DNA from: Candidatus Ruminococcus equi
GTDB lineage: Bacteria > Bacillota > Clostridia > Oscillospirales > Acutalibacteraceae
Length of the DNA: 49,835 nucleotides
Reading direction: 5' to 3'
NCBI GenBank assembly: GCA_018065465.1
Contig: JAGHTC010000002.1
Coordinates: 1 to 49,835, forward strand
A program made the position numbers and the translations under genes. Positions within the stretch are counted from its first letter, which is position 1. The number at the start of each line of letters is the position of its first letter. The notes beneath the pieces were generated by a model that had not been told where the DNA came from, searched no databases, and worked only from the letters and a program-made list of their open reading frames with translations. Below are positions 39,231-48,742 of the stretch, piece by piece.

Positions 39231-40587
39231 TAATTTTTCCGTCAAATAAATCACTTCCTTGTACTACTACTTCATCATAGAGGGATATTGTTTTTCCGTT
39301 GAACAAAGAGCCTTCATCGGGTTGTTCGGCACAGACAACATAATCATTGCCCGAATACAGGACAACAACTTGTTTGAATACAAGTTCGCTGCCGTATTTT
39401 ACATAAACACCTTGTACTTTTTCTTTTTGCGTTTCCTTTGAGCCGTCGTCGTTTTCTATCGTTCTTTCGACGAAATCATCATGCAAAGCAGACTTCGCAA
39501 CTTTTAGACCTTCGTATGTGTTAATTACTACATCTACTGCCTCTTTGCGGATTTTTGACAAAGAACTATTCATATAGTTGCACTGCAAAACCATTACGCA
39601 TTTATCGTCATCGGCAGAGGGATTAACGGAAATAATCTTTGCGGGTACATCGCCCAAAACGGCGTAGGGCAATTTTATCTTTACATCAAAACTGTCGTGG
39701 ACAATTGAGGTTGCTTCGTCGGAAGAAATTTCGCAAAGCAAGTACCAGTTTATGCCCTTGATAATTTTACCGACATAGGCATCTTTGTCGATATCTTCGG
39801 GCTTAATTTCTTTTAGTTGTTTCGGGGTTATTTCATCTAACTTTTTAATATCCAAAACATTTTCGTATCCGTCAACTTCTGACACAAAATATCCTGATGC
39901 AGGTACTTTTACTGTGCCGATACTGTCAGAACAACTGTCAAGATACATTTGCTTTTCTGATTTGAGTTCTTCTATCTTCACAGCAAAATCGCCCTGTTCA
40001 CCTGTGATAACCTGTTTTCTGTAAATAGAAGTCATAAGTTCGTCTTCAATCTCACCGATTGATGAAAATTTTTGCTTATTTACTGTGTCTATCAGTGAAA
40101 AAAGTTTTGTGTTTATCTGGTTGTTTACGGAATCAAGACCGACATTTACGGCGGTTGACGAACTTGATAAATCTTCAAGATAGGCAATTCTTTCATCAAT
40201 TTCTTTAATTCTCGCCTGGGCGATGGCGTCGTTCTCGTTGTTATAAACATCGGCAATTTCGCCGTTGACCTGCACTTTGTCGCCGTCAAAATAGCGATAT
40301 GACAAAACGCCGTTGTATTCTTTTTTGATACATTCTTCATCGCGGACAATAAGCCCGGTTGTTTTTATGGTATCTGCGGCAGTATATTTTACAGCCATTT
40401 CGGTTGAAATATTATTACTGCCCAAAAAGTTTGTTGTTACAAACAAAAAGACAGCATAAACAAGACCAAGCCCGATTAAACATCCGACAATTATTCTTAT
40501 CGCATTTTGTCTTTTTTCGGACTTCGATTTATCTTTTGTTCTGTTACGTTTTCTTGTTTGTTCGTGGTCAATTGAATGTTTACTCAT
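39223..40587 (-). CDS. HlyD-like membrane-fusion family protein
   Basis: A 454-residue protein with a basic cytoplasmic N-terminus, one membrane helix (IRIIVGCLIGLGLVYAVFLFV, about 30-52), a biotinyl-lipoyl-like beta part interrupted by helical hairpins, and a C-terminal beta-barrel region. This fits the HlyD/periplasmic adaptor-like proteins seen next to yggS/sepF in Oscillospirales. A real efflux partner (ABC or RND transporter) is not near, so the job is probably different, perhaps envelope or division related. ATG 40587 follows AAAGGA and overlaps the miaA end. Confidence 0.78.
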   Translation of the reverse strand: MSKHSIDHEQTRKRNRTKDKSKSEKRQNAIRIIVGCLIGLGLVYAVFLFVTTNFLGSNNISTEMAVKYTAADTIKTTGLIVRDEECIKKEYNGVLSYRYFDGDKVQVNGEIADVYNNENDAIAQARIKEIDERIAYLEDLSSSSTAVNVGLDSVNNQINTKLFSLIDTVNKQKFSSIGEIEDELMTSIYRKQVITGEQGDFAVKIEELKSEKQMYLDSCSDSIGTVKVPASGYFVSEVDGYENVLDIKKLDEITPKQLKEIKPEDIDKDAYVGKIIKGINWYLLCEISSDEATSIVHDSFDVKIKLPYAVLGDVPAKIISVNPSADDDKCVMVLQCNYMNSSLSKIRKEAVDVVINTYEGLKVAKSALHDDFVERTIENDDGSKETQKEKVQGVYVKYGSELVFKQVVVLYSGNDYVVCAEQPDEGSLFNGKTISLYDEVVVQGSDLFDGKIID

Positions 40588-41524
40588 TAAAAAGTTCCTT
40601 TTTTACAAGTTCTTCGGCTTCATTGATAATATCGGAAAAATCCATTTCATCAATAAAAAACCAATTTATACTTTCGTCTTTTAAAAACCAGGTTAACTGT
40701 CTTTTGGCATATCTTCGTGTTTGCATTTTCAATGTTTCTATGCAATCATCAAGCGTCTTTTCGCCCATAAAATACGGCAAGAGTTCTTTGTACCCTATTG
40801 CCATTGAGGATGTGTTGCTGTTGGCTTTTGAGAAAAAGTCTTTTGCTTCATCGACAAGGCCTTTTTCTCTCATATAGTCAACTCTTTTGTTTATTCTATC
40901 GTACAAAAACTGACGGTCTTTTGCATTAAGTCCTATCTTTAAGGCATTGTATGGTGACTCAACTAATTTTGAGTTGAGGTTATGCTGTGTTTGAGTTATG
41001 CCGGAGAGTTTGTATACTTCGATACTTCGAACTATTCGCTTGATATTTTTTTGCTCGGAAAGTCTGTTTGCGGATTCTTCGTCGAATTCAGAAAGCATAC
41101 CAAGTAAGTAGTCGACGCCTTTTTCTTCGGCAAGAGCGTAAAGTTGTGCACGCAAATTTTCGTCCTCGGGTACGGGAGAAAAGTCGACATTATCAACCAG
41201 TGAATCAATATAAAGTCCTGTTCCGCCGACAAGGATGGGAAGTTTATTCCTGCTTACAATATCGTCTATTGCATTCTTTGCAAGGGCACAGAAATCGGCT
41301 ACGGAAAACTTTTCACTCGGGGATAAAAAGTCCATAAGATGATGGACTATGCCCTGTTTTTCCTTTTCAGTCGGCTTTGCCGTTGCGATATCCATATTTA
41401 TATATATCTGCATAGAATCGGCAGAAACAATCTCGCCGTTAAATCTTTTTGCGAGTTCAACGGACAAGGCGGTTTTTCCCGATGCTGTCGGACCGACTAT
41501 TACCAAAAGAGGGATTTTTTTCAT
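40580..41524 (-). CDS. miaA: tRNA dimethylallyltransferase MiaA
   Basis: 314 residues from ATG 41524, with AGGG 6 bases before it. Walker A GPTASGKTALS, the SADSMQIY motif, the HHLMDF segment and GGTGLYIDSL are all present. It adds the dimethylallyl group to A37 of tRNAs reading U-starting codons, later methylthiolated by MiaB, encoded in the same operon. It starts two bases after the mutL stop overlap zone. Confidence 0.96.
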   Translation of the reverse strand: MKKIPLLVIVGPTASGKTALSVELAKRFNGEIVSADSMQIYINMDIATAKPTEKEKQGIVHHLMDFLSPSEKFSVADFCALAKNAIDDIVSRNKLPILVGGTGLYIDSLVDNVDFSPVPEDENLRAQLYALAEEKGVDYLLGMLSEFDEESANRLSEQKNIKRIVRSIEVYKLSGITQTQHNLNSKLVESPYNALKIGLNAKDRQFLYDRINKRVDYMREKGLVDEAKDFFSKANSNTSSMAIGYKELLPYFMGEKTLDDCIETLKMQTRRYAKRQLTWFLKDESINWFFIDEMDFSDIINEAEELVKKELFNE

Positions 41525-41525
41525 A

Positions 41526-43469
41526 TTATACCCTGCCAAACTGTTTTTCGATTTCGCGTTTCTTTATCACAATACATACAGGTCTGCCGTGAGGACAATG
41601 GGTTAAGGTCGGGTTATTTTGCAGTTCTTTTGCAAGAGAGATTAGTTCTTCTCTGCTGCTCTTATTCCCTGCTTTTACTGCGGCACGACAGGAAACATTG
41701 TGGTAAATCCACTCCATTTTCTCGGACTTGATTTCCTTTTTGTTCTCGGTAAGGTAGCCTGCCATTTCGATAACGGTTTCTTCGATATCTTTGCTGTCGA
41801 GATACTGTGGTGCACTACGAACAAGGACTACACCGTTGCCGAAATCTTCGACATCAAAACCCACTTCTGAAAAAGCATCTAAATTGTTGATAACGCTGTT
41901 ATAGTCGATTTTGTTGAGCGTTACCGAAATAGGCTCAAGAAGAAGTTGCGAAAAGCCAGCTCCCTTTTCCTTTTTAAGTTTCTCGAAAATCAGCCTTTCG
42001 TGGGCGGCGTGCTTATCGATAAGGATAAGTTCTTTTTCGTTTTTTTCTATGATTATGTAAGTTTTGAACGCTTCGCCGACAAAACTGTAGAAATCTTCTG
42101 TTACATCAACAAGAGGCTTAATTTCCTCTTTTTCTTCTACGATAGGCTGTACAGTTTCTTCTGCAGGCTTTGTAACAGCGGGAGTATTTTCAATAACTTT
42201 TTCAACTGATTTTTCTTTTTTCACTGCCTCTTTTGAATAGATATCAAAGGGGTTTGCGCTGTCGCTGACTTTTTGCGAAAAAGATATGGGAGTTATCGGT
42301 TGACTCTTTTTCTCACTATCTGTCTTTATATCAAGTTGTGAAAAGACATCTTCCTGAGGCTTGCTCTCATTCTTGATTTGAGGTTTTTGTTCTTCGTCGC
42401 GCTCGCGGAAAACTTTCTTTGCAAGTTCGAATGGATTGACAGGAGTATTTCTGCCGTTGAATGTTGCGTTCTTTGGTTTATCTTTTCTTATCAATGCCGT
42501 TTTAACAGCGTGGTATACAGCGTCAAAAACAGGTCTTTCGTTGACAAAGCGGACTTCGAGTTTAGTCGGGTGGACATTGACATCAACTGCCTCAAAAGAC
42601 ATCTGCAAATTCAATACGCAGGACGGGAATTTTCCGACCATAACGTAGCCTTTGCAGGCTTCCTGCAAAGCAGCCATAGCGGTTTTGCTTATTACATATC
42701 TTCCGTTGATAAAGAAATTCTGCATATTACGGTTGGGACGGGAATTTTCGGGTTTTGAGATATATCCGCTGACTTTTACTCCGTTAAGTTCATAATCAAC
42801 TTCAATCAAAGAATGTGCAAAATCTCGTCCGTAAACCGCATAGATAGAGGACAAAAGTTTTGAATCTCCTGTTGTTTTCAAAACGGTTTTCGAGTCTTTT
42901 ATATAGACAAAAGAAATCTCGGGATGTGAGAGTGCTATTTTATCCATAACATTTGAAACGGCGTTTCCCTCTGCTACATCGGTTTTCAAAAACTTCATTC
43001 GTGCGGGGATATTATAAAACAAATCTCGGATGATAAATGTCGTACCGTCGGGACAGCCTGCATCTTCGAAAGAAATTTCTTCGCCGCCGCTGATTACATA
43101 GCGAGTACCGATTTCGTCAGCCTTTGTTTTTGTTATCAATTCAAGATGAGATACAGACGAAATTGACGACAGGGCTTCGCCTCTGAATCCGAGTGTGGAA
43201 ATAGAGTCGAGGTCGTCGGCAAGTTTTACTTTGCTTGTTGCATGGCGCAAAAAGGCGATTTTGATATCGTCTTTTTCAATACCGCAACCGTTATCGGTTA
43301 CGCGCATAAAGGAAGTACCGCCGTTTTTTATTTCTACGGTAATACTTGTTGCACCTGCGTCTATTGAGTTTTCGACAAGTTCTTTTATTACCGATGACGG
43401 TCTTTCGACTACTTCGCCTGCGGCTATCAGTTCGGCAACATGTTTATCAAGAACATTTATCTTGCTCAT
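41526..43469 (-). CDS. mutL: DNA mismatch repair protein MutL
   Basis: 647 residues. The N-terminal GHKL ATPase shows ELVENSIDAGAT, DNGCGIEKDDI, RHATSK and TLGFRGEALSSI. The C-terminal domain has the endonuclease motif DKHAAHERLIFE (DQHAxxExxxxE type) and CPHGRP, so it is a nicking MutL, as expected in species without MutH. The linker in between is Glu/Pro-rich. It follows mutS directly. Confidence 0.97.
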   Translation of the reverse strand: MSKINVLDKHVAELIAAGEVVERPSSVIKELVENSIDAGATSITVEIKNGGTSFMRVTDNGCGIEKDDIKIAFLRHATSKVKLADDLDSISTLGFRGEALSSISSVSHLELITKTKADEIGTRYVISGGEEISFEDAGCPDGTTFIIRDLFYNIPARMKFLKTDVAEGNAVSNVMDKIALSHPEISFVYIKDSKTVLKTTGDSKLLSSIYAVYGRDFAHSLIEVDYELNGVKVSGYISKPENSRPNRNMQNFFINGRYVISKTAMAALQEACKGYVMVGKFPSCVLNLQMSFEAVDVNVHPTKLEVRFVNERPVFDAVYHAVKTALIRKDKPKNATFNGRNTPVNPFELAKKVFRERDEEQKPQIKNESKPQEDVFSQLDIKTDSEKKSQPITPISFSQKVSDSANPFDIYSKEAVKKEKSVEKVIENTPAVTKPAEETVQPIVEEKEEIKPLVDVTEDFYSFVGEAFKTYIIIEKNEKELILIDKHAAHERLIFEKLKKEKGAGFSQLLLEPISVTLNKIDYNSVINNLDAFSEVGFDVEDFGNGVVLVRSAPQYLDSKDIEETVIEMAGYLTENKKEIKSEKMEWIYHNVSCRAAVKAGNKSSREELISLAKELQNNPTLTHCPHGRPVCIVIKKREIEKQFGRV

Positions 43470-43480
43470 AATTTCACCTG

Positions 43481-46090
43481 TTAATCTGTCATACTTTTGA
43501 GTTCGTAAAGAAGATTCATCGCTTCTATCGGAGTTAGTGTATTGACATCTATGTTTTTGAGTTTTTCGGTTATTTTGCTGTTTTCACTCGGCATCAGGGA
43601 TAGTTGCATATCGTCTTGTACTTCGGTTTGAGTGTGCGAAGCGCGATTTCCTGTGCTTTGTGGATTCTGTTCTGCAAGGTCTTTTAGTATTTCTTTTGCT
43701 CTTTTGATTATCGGCTCGGGGACACCGGCAAGTTTTGCTACCTCGATACCGTAACTGTCGTCGGCACCGCCTTTGACGATTCTGCGCAAAAAGGTGATTT
43801 CGTCTCCGCGCTTTTTGACGGCAATATTGTAGTTCTTTACTCCTTGGAGAAGTTCTTCCATAACCGTTAATTCGTGATAGTGAGTTGCGAACAAGGTTTT
43901 TGCGCCTAAAGTCTTTTTGTTTGCTACATATTCGAGTACGGCACGGGCGATACTCATACCATCGTAGGTAGAAGTGCCTCTGCCGATTTCATCTAAAATC
44001 AGCAGGCTCTTATTAGTAGCACTCTTTACAATGTTGGCGACTTCGTTCATCTCTACCATAAAGGTGGACTGTCCGCTTGCCAAATCATCGGATGCACCGA
44101 CACGGGTATAAACTGCATCTACTATGCCGATTTCGGCAAAAGATGCGGGTACAAAAGAACCCATCTGCGCCATAATCACAATCAAGGCAACCTGTCGCAT
44201 ATATGTAGACTTTCCTGCCATATTCGGTCCTGTGATAATTGCAACGCGGTTAGAGTCGCAATCGAGGGCTACATCGTTGGGCACAAAAGGCGAAGTGTTA
44301 AGGAGCATTTCAACCACGGGATGACGGGAATCTTTCAAGATAATTTTTGAACCTAAATTTACTTCGGGTTTTGTATATCTGTTGTCGGATGCGACATTTG
44401 CCAAAGAGTTGATTACATCGAGAGTTGCAATAGCCTTTGCGGTTTTTTCAATACGAGAGAGGTTATTTGCAACTTCTTTTCGAATATTATCGAATATTGA
44501 ATATTCAAGGGCAACTGCTCTGTCTTTTGCTGATAGAATTCTGCCCTCTAATTCTTTTAACTCCTGAGTTATATATCTTTCGCAGTTAGTTAATGTTTGT
44601 TTTCTTATGTATGTTTCGGGGACTAATTCCTTATAGGAGTTGGTTACTTCGATATAGTAGCCGAAAACACGGTTATAACCGACTCGAAGTTTCGGGATAC
44701 CGGTTAACTCTTTTTGTTCATTTTCAATCTTCGTAAGTAAGGACGAAGAATCGGTCATATCGGATGAAATCTCGTCGAGTTCTTCGCTGTAGCCTTTTTT
44801 AATCATGCCACCCTCACGAACGGAAAACGGCGGTTCTTCGACAATCGCGTTATCTATCAAGGAATAGATATCTTGCAAAGTGTCGATATTTTCTCGGATT
44901 TCACAGAGCAATTTTGAATCAAAGGGTGCGAGTTGTTCTTTGATTTTCGGCAGATTTTCAACAGCACTGCACAAAGAACGAAGTTCTCTTGCGTTTGCTG
45001 AGCCGTAGACAATCTTTGTCATCAGGCGTTCGATATCAAAAATACCGACAAGCATAGCGGAAATTTCCAAACGGGAAACGGTGTCACAAACAAGTTGAGA
45101 AACGGCATTTTGTCTATGAGTAATGGAAGCGACATTCATCAAAGGCTGTTCAAGCCAACTTCTGATAAGCCTCTTACCCATTGCTGTTTTAGTTCTGTCA
45201 AGCACCCACAAAAGAGAATGTTTCTTTTCTTTTGTGAGCATTGTTTGTGTAAGTTCGAGATTTCGCCTTGTGTTGAAGTCGAGTTTCATAAACTGGTCTT
45301 TTGAATAAAGTTCGATGTGCTTTATTCGCTCTAAACCGGTCATTTGTGTAGCAAAAAGATAGTTGAGCAACACGCCCAGCGAAACAACGGTTTCTTTTTT
45401 TGTGATAATATTGTTGGTTTCTTCCAAGCCAAACTGCTCTTTTACTATATTCAAGCAGTCAAGAAAACCGCAATCTTCTTCGGGGACTTTTGTAATCAAT
45501 GAAGAAAGTTTTGATTTGACAAAATCGGTGATGTACCCATTATTTACTATGTCACCGCAAAGCAAAAGTTCCTTTGGTGAATAGGTTGAAATTTGTTCTT
45601 TTAATTCTTCATAAGAATTTTCGCATAAAAGTTCAGTCGCATAAAGTTGACCTGTTGAAATATCGCAAAAGCAGATACCGACGGAATTTTTATCTGAAAA
45701 GATACTGCAAATATAGTTGTTTGTGCTTTCGTCAAGCATACTGCTTTCCATAACGGTACCGGGGGTAATAACACGGATGATATCTCTTTTTACCAAGCCT
45801 TTTGCAAGGGCGGGGTCTTCAGTCTGTTCACAGATAGCAACTTTGTAGCCTTTTGATACAAGGCGTGATATGTAACTTTCGGCAGAATGGAACGGTACTC
45901 CGCACATCGGAGCACGCTCTTTTTGACCGCAATCTCTGCCGGTCAGCGTCAGTTCGAGTTCTTTTGATGCAAGTTTTGCATCGTCAAAGAACATTTCGTA
46001 AAAATCGCCGAGACGAAAAAACAGGATGCAGTCTTTGTTTTCTTCTTTTATCTCGAAATACTGTTTCATCATCGGAGAAAGTTCTGCCAC
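43481..46090 (-). CDS. mutS: DNA mismatch repair protein MutS
   Basis: An 869-residue MutS. It starts with GTG 46090 after AAGGGG. The mismatch-binding Phe-x-Glu is in LGDFYEMFFDDA near residue 28. Walker A is GPNMAGKSTYMRQ, followed by STFMVEMNE and LLILDEIGRGTSTYDG (Walker B). The C-terminal tail for MutL/beta-clamp contact is present. It recognises mispairs and recruits MutL. Confidence 0.97.
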   Translation of the reverse strand: MAELSPMMKQYFEIKEENKDCILFFRLGDFYEMFFDDAKLASKELELTLTGRDCGQKERAPMCGVPFHSAESYISRLVSKGYKVAICEQTEDPALAKGLVKRDIIRVITPGTVMESSMLDESTNNYICSIFSDKNSVGICFCDISTGQLYATELLCENSYEELKEQISTYSPKELLLCGDIVNNGYITDFVKSKLSSLITKVPEEDCGFLDCLNIVKEQFGLEETNNIITKKETVVSLGVLLNYLFATQMTGLERIKHIELYSKDQFMKLDFNTRRNLELTQTMLTKEKKHSLLWVLDRTKTAMGKRLIRSWLEQPLMNVASITHRQNAVSQLVCDTVSRLEISAMLVGIFDIERLMTKIVYGSANARELRSLCSAVENLPKIKEQLAPFDSKLLCEIRENIDTLQDIYSLIDNAIVEEPPFSVREGGMIKKGYSEELDEISSDMTDSSSLLTKIENEQKELTGIPKLRVGYNRVFGYYIEVTNSYKELVPETYIRKQTLTNCERYITQELKELEGRILSAKDRAVALEYSIFDNIRKEVANNLSRIEKTAKAIATLDVINSLANVASDNRYTKPEVNLGSKIILKDSRHPVVEMLLNTSPFVPNDVALDCDSNRVAIITGPNMAGKSTYMRQVALIVIMAQMGSFVPASFAEIGIVDAVYTRVGASDDLASGQSTFMVEMNEVANIVKSATNKSLLILDEIGRGTSTYDGMSIARAVLEYVANKKTLGAKTLFATHYHELTVMEELLQGVKNYNIAVKKRGDEITFLRRIVKGGADDSYGIEVAKLAGVPEPIIKRAKEILKDLAEQNPQSTGNRASHTQTEVQDDMQLSLMPSENSKITEKLKNIDVNTLTPIEAMNLLYELKSMTD

Positions 46091-46122
46091 AATATCACCC
46101 CTTACCCTAAACTAAACTTTTA

Positions 46123-46527
46123 TCAATGACAACCGCCACAGGTACTGCAATCGTGAGTACAGTCTGATGAGAAATCGGCGGTATCGGGGTCTTCGCCGTC
46201 TGCGGATTTGGTGATAATCATAAGCACACGCTGGACATTATTATCAAGCGTTGTTTTTGCTTCGTTATAGTTCATCATATTTTCGTTGGACATAATCTCG
46301 GCATACAAAGAACGCATTTCTTCGTTGAGTTTTGAAAGTTTTTCTTCGTCGCGTTCTTCTTTGCAGGCTTCGTTATTTATAGCGATACGCTTTAAGTTAA
46401 ATTCGCCGATGAGGTCTTGAAGTTCTTTGTCATCGTCTGCATTTTTCTTTGCTGTTTCAAGTTTTTTATAAAACTCTTCGTTTTGAATAGCGTGTCCTAA
46501 TTCTCTTGCAAGTTTAATAATATCCAT
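46123..46527 (-). CDS. YlbF/YmcA (RicF/RicA) family protein with Cys-rich tail
   Basis: 134 residues. The helical Com_YlbF domain is clear (ARELGHAIQNEEFYKKLETAKKNAD, then DLIGEFNLKRIAINNE). The C-terminus has four cysteines, C123, C127, C130 and C133 (CTHDCSTCGGC), followed by His. In B. subtilis YlbF, YmcA and YaaT form a complex with iron-sulfur clusters that affects RNase Y, Spo0A and competence; the Cys tail here would be a cluster-binding site. Its position between miaB and mutS corresponds to ymcA. Confidence 0.88.
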   Translation of the reverse strand: MDIIKLARELGHAIQNEEFYKKLETAKKNADDDKELQDLIGEFNLKRIAINNEACKEERDEEKLSKLNEEMRSLYAEIMSNENMMNYNEAKTTLDNNVQRVLMIITKSADGEDPDTADFSSDCTHDCSTCGGCH

Positions 46528-46536
46528 AATTTTCTC

Positions 46537-47952
46537 CTAATCTTTTATTATTTCGCCCTGTAAAATAAAGTTGCGGGCGTTAGTTATCTTTGCTTTTTGG
46601 AAGGTGCCGATAAGGCTTTCTTCCCCTTTTACTTCGACAATAATATTGCCCGAAGTTCGTGCCGATAATATGCCTTCTTTACTGTTTTTTTCCTCAACAA
46701 GGACCTTTTCTGTATTGCCGACCATACCTTTGCAGTGCTCTGCGGCAATTTTCTCCTGCGTATCAAGAAGCCTTTGGAAGCGAATTGATTTTTCTTCGTC
46801 TGTAATAGGGTCGTCCATCTTTGCGGCTGGTGTACCCTTTCGCTTTGAATAGATGAAAGTAAACAAAGAGGTAAAGCCGACTTCTTTTATGAGTGATAAA
46901 GTGTCTTCAAAGTCTTCTTCTGTTTCACCGGGGAAACCGACAATGATATCACTTGTCAGAGAAATATCGGGGATTTTCTTTTTTGCATAATTTATTATAT
47001 CAAGATATTTTTCCCTGTCATAGTGCCTGTTCATCTGCTTTAGAATCCTGTCGCTGCCGGACTGGAACGGCAAGTGTAAGTGACGACTTATATGCTTGCT
47101 TTCGGCTATGGTGTCGATAAGTTCTTTTGTGCAGTCTTTCGGATGGGATGTCATAAACCGCAACCAATAGTCGCCCTCAATTTTGTCAATTTCTCTTAAC
47201 AATGAAGCAAAGTCTGTATGCGGTTCCAAGCCTTTGCCGTAGGAATTTACATTTTGTCCCAAAAGACAGATATCTTTAAAGCCGGTTTGTATCATTTCTT
47301 TTGCTTCGGCTACAATTATTTCGGGTTTACGGCTACGCTCACGCCCGCGAACATACGGCACTATACAGTAGGAGCAGAAATTATCGCAACCGTACATTAT
47401 CGGCAGAAAGCCTTTGAAAGTACCGTCACGACGAATCGGGATACCCTCGTAAATATTATTATCGTCATTATCCCGCTTAAAAATTCGTTTGCCGTCTACC
47501 AATGCGTCATAAAGCATTTTCGGAAATTCGTGCATACAATGAGTTCCGAAAACAAGACCGACAAAAGGAAAACTGTCGTGAATTCGTTTTGCTATATGCT
47601 CTTGCTCCATCATACAACCGCAAAGAGCAATCAACACAGACGGATGTTTTCTTTTGATGTTTTTCAACGCTCCGACATTACCGAAAACTCTGTCCTCGGC
47701 GTGTTCACGAACAGCGCAGGTGTTGAAGAGTATCAGATCGGCATCGTCGGGCTTGTCAGTAAAATCGTAGCCTGCTTTATAGAGCATACCTTTGATACGC
47801 TCGCTGTCGGAAACATTCTGCTGACAACCGTATGTACGGACAAAAGCAAGGGGCTTTTCACCGCGCTTGCGTATGCTCATAATTTCGGATATCAAATTGA
47901 GATATTCTTCTTGGGTTTCTTCTATATTTATGCACTCATAATGGCTTTGCAA
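46537..47952 (-). CDS. miaB: tRNA-2-methylthio-N6-dimethylallyladenosine synthase MiaB
   Basis: A 471-residue radical SAM methylthiotransferase. The N-terminal UPF0004 domain has Cys in FVRTYGCQQN, NTCAVRE and ALCGCMM, forming the auxiliary cluster. The radical SAM cluster is in YGCDNFCSYCIVPYVRG; the TRAM domain is at the C-terminus. TTG 47952 is the start (GGGGAG 7 bases upstream). It adds the methylthio group at C2 of the adenosine modified by MiaA, whose gene lies in the same operon. Confidence 0.96.
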   Translation of the reverse strand: MQSHYECINIEETQEEYLNLISEIMSIRKRGEKPLAFVRTYGCQQNVSDSERIKGMLYKAGYDFTDKPDDADLILFNTCAVREHAEDRVFGNVGALKNIKRKHPSVLIALCGCMMEQEHIAKRIHDSFPFVGLVFGTHCMHEFPKMLYDALVDGKRIFKRDNDDNNIYEGIPIRRDGTFKGFLPIMYGCDNFCSYCIVPYVRGRERSRKPEIIVAEAKEMIQTGFKDICLLGQNVNSYGKGLEPHTDFASLLREIDKIEGDYWLRFMTSHPKDCTKELIDTIAESKHISRHLHLPFQSGSDRILKQMNRHYDREKYLDIINYAKKKIPDISLTSDIIVGFPGETEEDFEDTLSLIKEVGFTSLFTFIYSKRKGTPAAKMDDPITDEEKSIRFQRLLDTQEKIAAEHCKGMVGNTEKVLVEEKNSKEGILSARTSGNIIVEVKGEESLIGTFQKAKITNARNFILQGEIIKD

Positions 47953-47987
47953 GGCATTTCTCCCCTAATTATTGTATTATCCAATAT

Positions 47988-48016
47988 ATTGTACCACAAG
48001 ATATATTTAATTTCAA
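47988..48016 (-). promoter_or_regulatory. Promoter of the miaB operon
   Basis: On the minus strand TTGAAA (48011-48016) and TACAAT (47988-47993) are 17 bases apart, about 35 bases before the miaB start. No terminator is seen from here through miaA, so transcription may run into the division genes and ileS. Confidence 0.75.
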
Positions 48017-48043
48017 CACATTTTTAACTGTTATTTTGTATTT

Positions 48044-48691
48044 TTAATACCTATATCCGTTGCCGTAATATGACGGAATAGAGCCGACTATTACCGTTTG
48101 GGCGATTTCGTATGAAGTTGATGTTGTAAATGTGTCTATTGTAAAGGGATTATTTATATCAAAATCGACATATACGGTCAAAATTATATGGTGCAAAGTC
48201 TGGTTTATTCCTACCGATTCGAAAGTTGATTGAAACTCACAGTATACATTTTCTTTTGCTGTTGTGCGAAAATAAATCGGCGGTCCTATTTCAGATAATG
48301 ATACAAGTCCCGAAAAGCTTCCGAGATTAAAATACACGCCTTTATTTTCCATTTCGCTTTCTATTTTCTCTTTGGATAATGTAGTAATTTTTGTTTTTGC
48401 CTTGTTGAATGTATATGTATTTGATGAAATAGACTTGACATCCTTATTTTCGTTTGCTGTGATTTTCAAGAGATTTTCTATTTCGGCTTTATTATTTTCA
48501 AGATACTCATCAACAGCAAGATTTATTGCTTCGTTGGATATTGATTTCACCTGATTTATCACAACATTTTTCAGTTGTCCTTTTACATTCATTTCAAAAT
48601 AGATAAGAAAAGCAATTAGTACAACGAGGATATAAAGAAAGATTCTTTTTACTTTTTCTACTCTTTTACTGCTCTTTTTCTTTGTTTGCAT
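48044..48691 (-). CDS. yunB: Sporulation protein YunB
   Basis: 215 residues: a basic N-terminus, one membrane helix (VKRIFLYILVVLIAFLIYFE), and an outside domain with the family's pattern NEAINLAVDEYL, then LSEIGPPIYFRTTAKENV and a C-terminal SIPSYYGNG. YunB is a sigma-E-controlled, spore-formation gene in B. subtilis, so this bacterium probably sporulates or descends from spore-formers. The ATG lies right behind the T-run of a terminator; its ribosome binding site is inside the terminator stem. Confidence 0.88.
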   Translation of the reverse strand: MQTKKKSSKRVEKVKRIFLYILVVLIAFLIYFEMNVKGQLKNVVINQVKSISNEAINLAVDEYLENNKAEIENLLKITANENKDVKSISSNTYTFNKAKTKITTLSKEKIESEMENKGVYFNLGSFSGLVSLSEIGPPIYFRTTAKENVYCEFQSTFESVGINQTLHHIILTVYVDFDINNPFTIDTFTTSTSYEIAQTVIVGSIPSYYGNGYRY

Positions 48692-48727
48692 AAAAAAGCA
48701 CCCCTCGGTATTTTATCCGAGAGGTGC
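48692..48727 (-). terminator. Terminator of the Asp/Cys-rich gene, containing the yunB ribosome binding site
   Basis: On the minus strand an 11-bp stem with one mismatch (48717-48727 with 48698-48708) and loop ATAAAATA is followed by six T's. The second arm has GAGGGG, 9 bases before the yunB ATG. A read-through transcript would hide this site in the stem; a transcript starting inside the hairpin would expose it. Confidence 0.78.
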
Positions 48728-48742
48728 AAAAAATGTTCGTTA

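Noticed and set aside
47218..48027. Long open frame on the plus strand opposite miaB
   Set aside because: It is the antisense of a clear miaB gene with all radical-SAM motifs; the frame lacks any family signature and a ribosome binding site.
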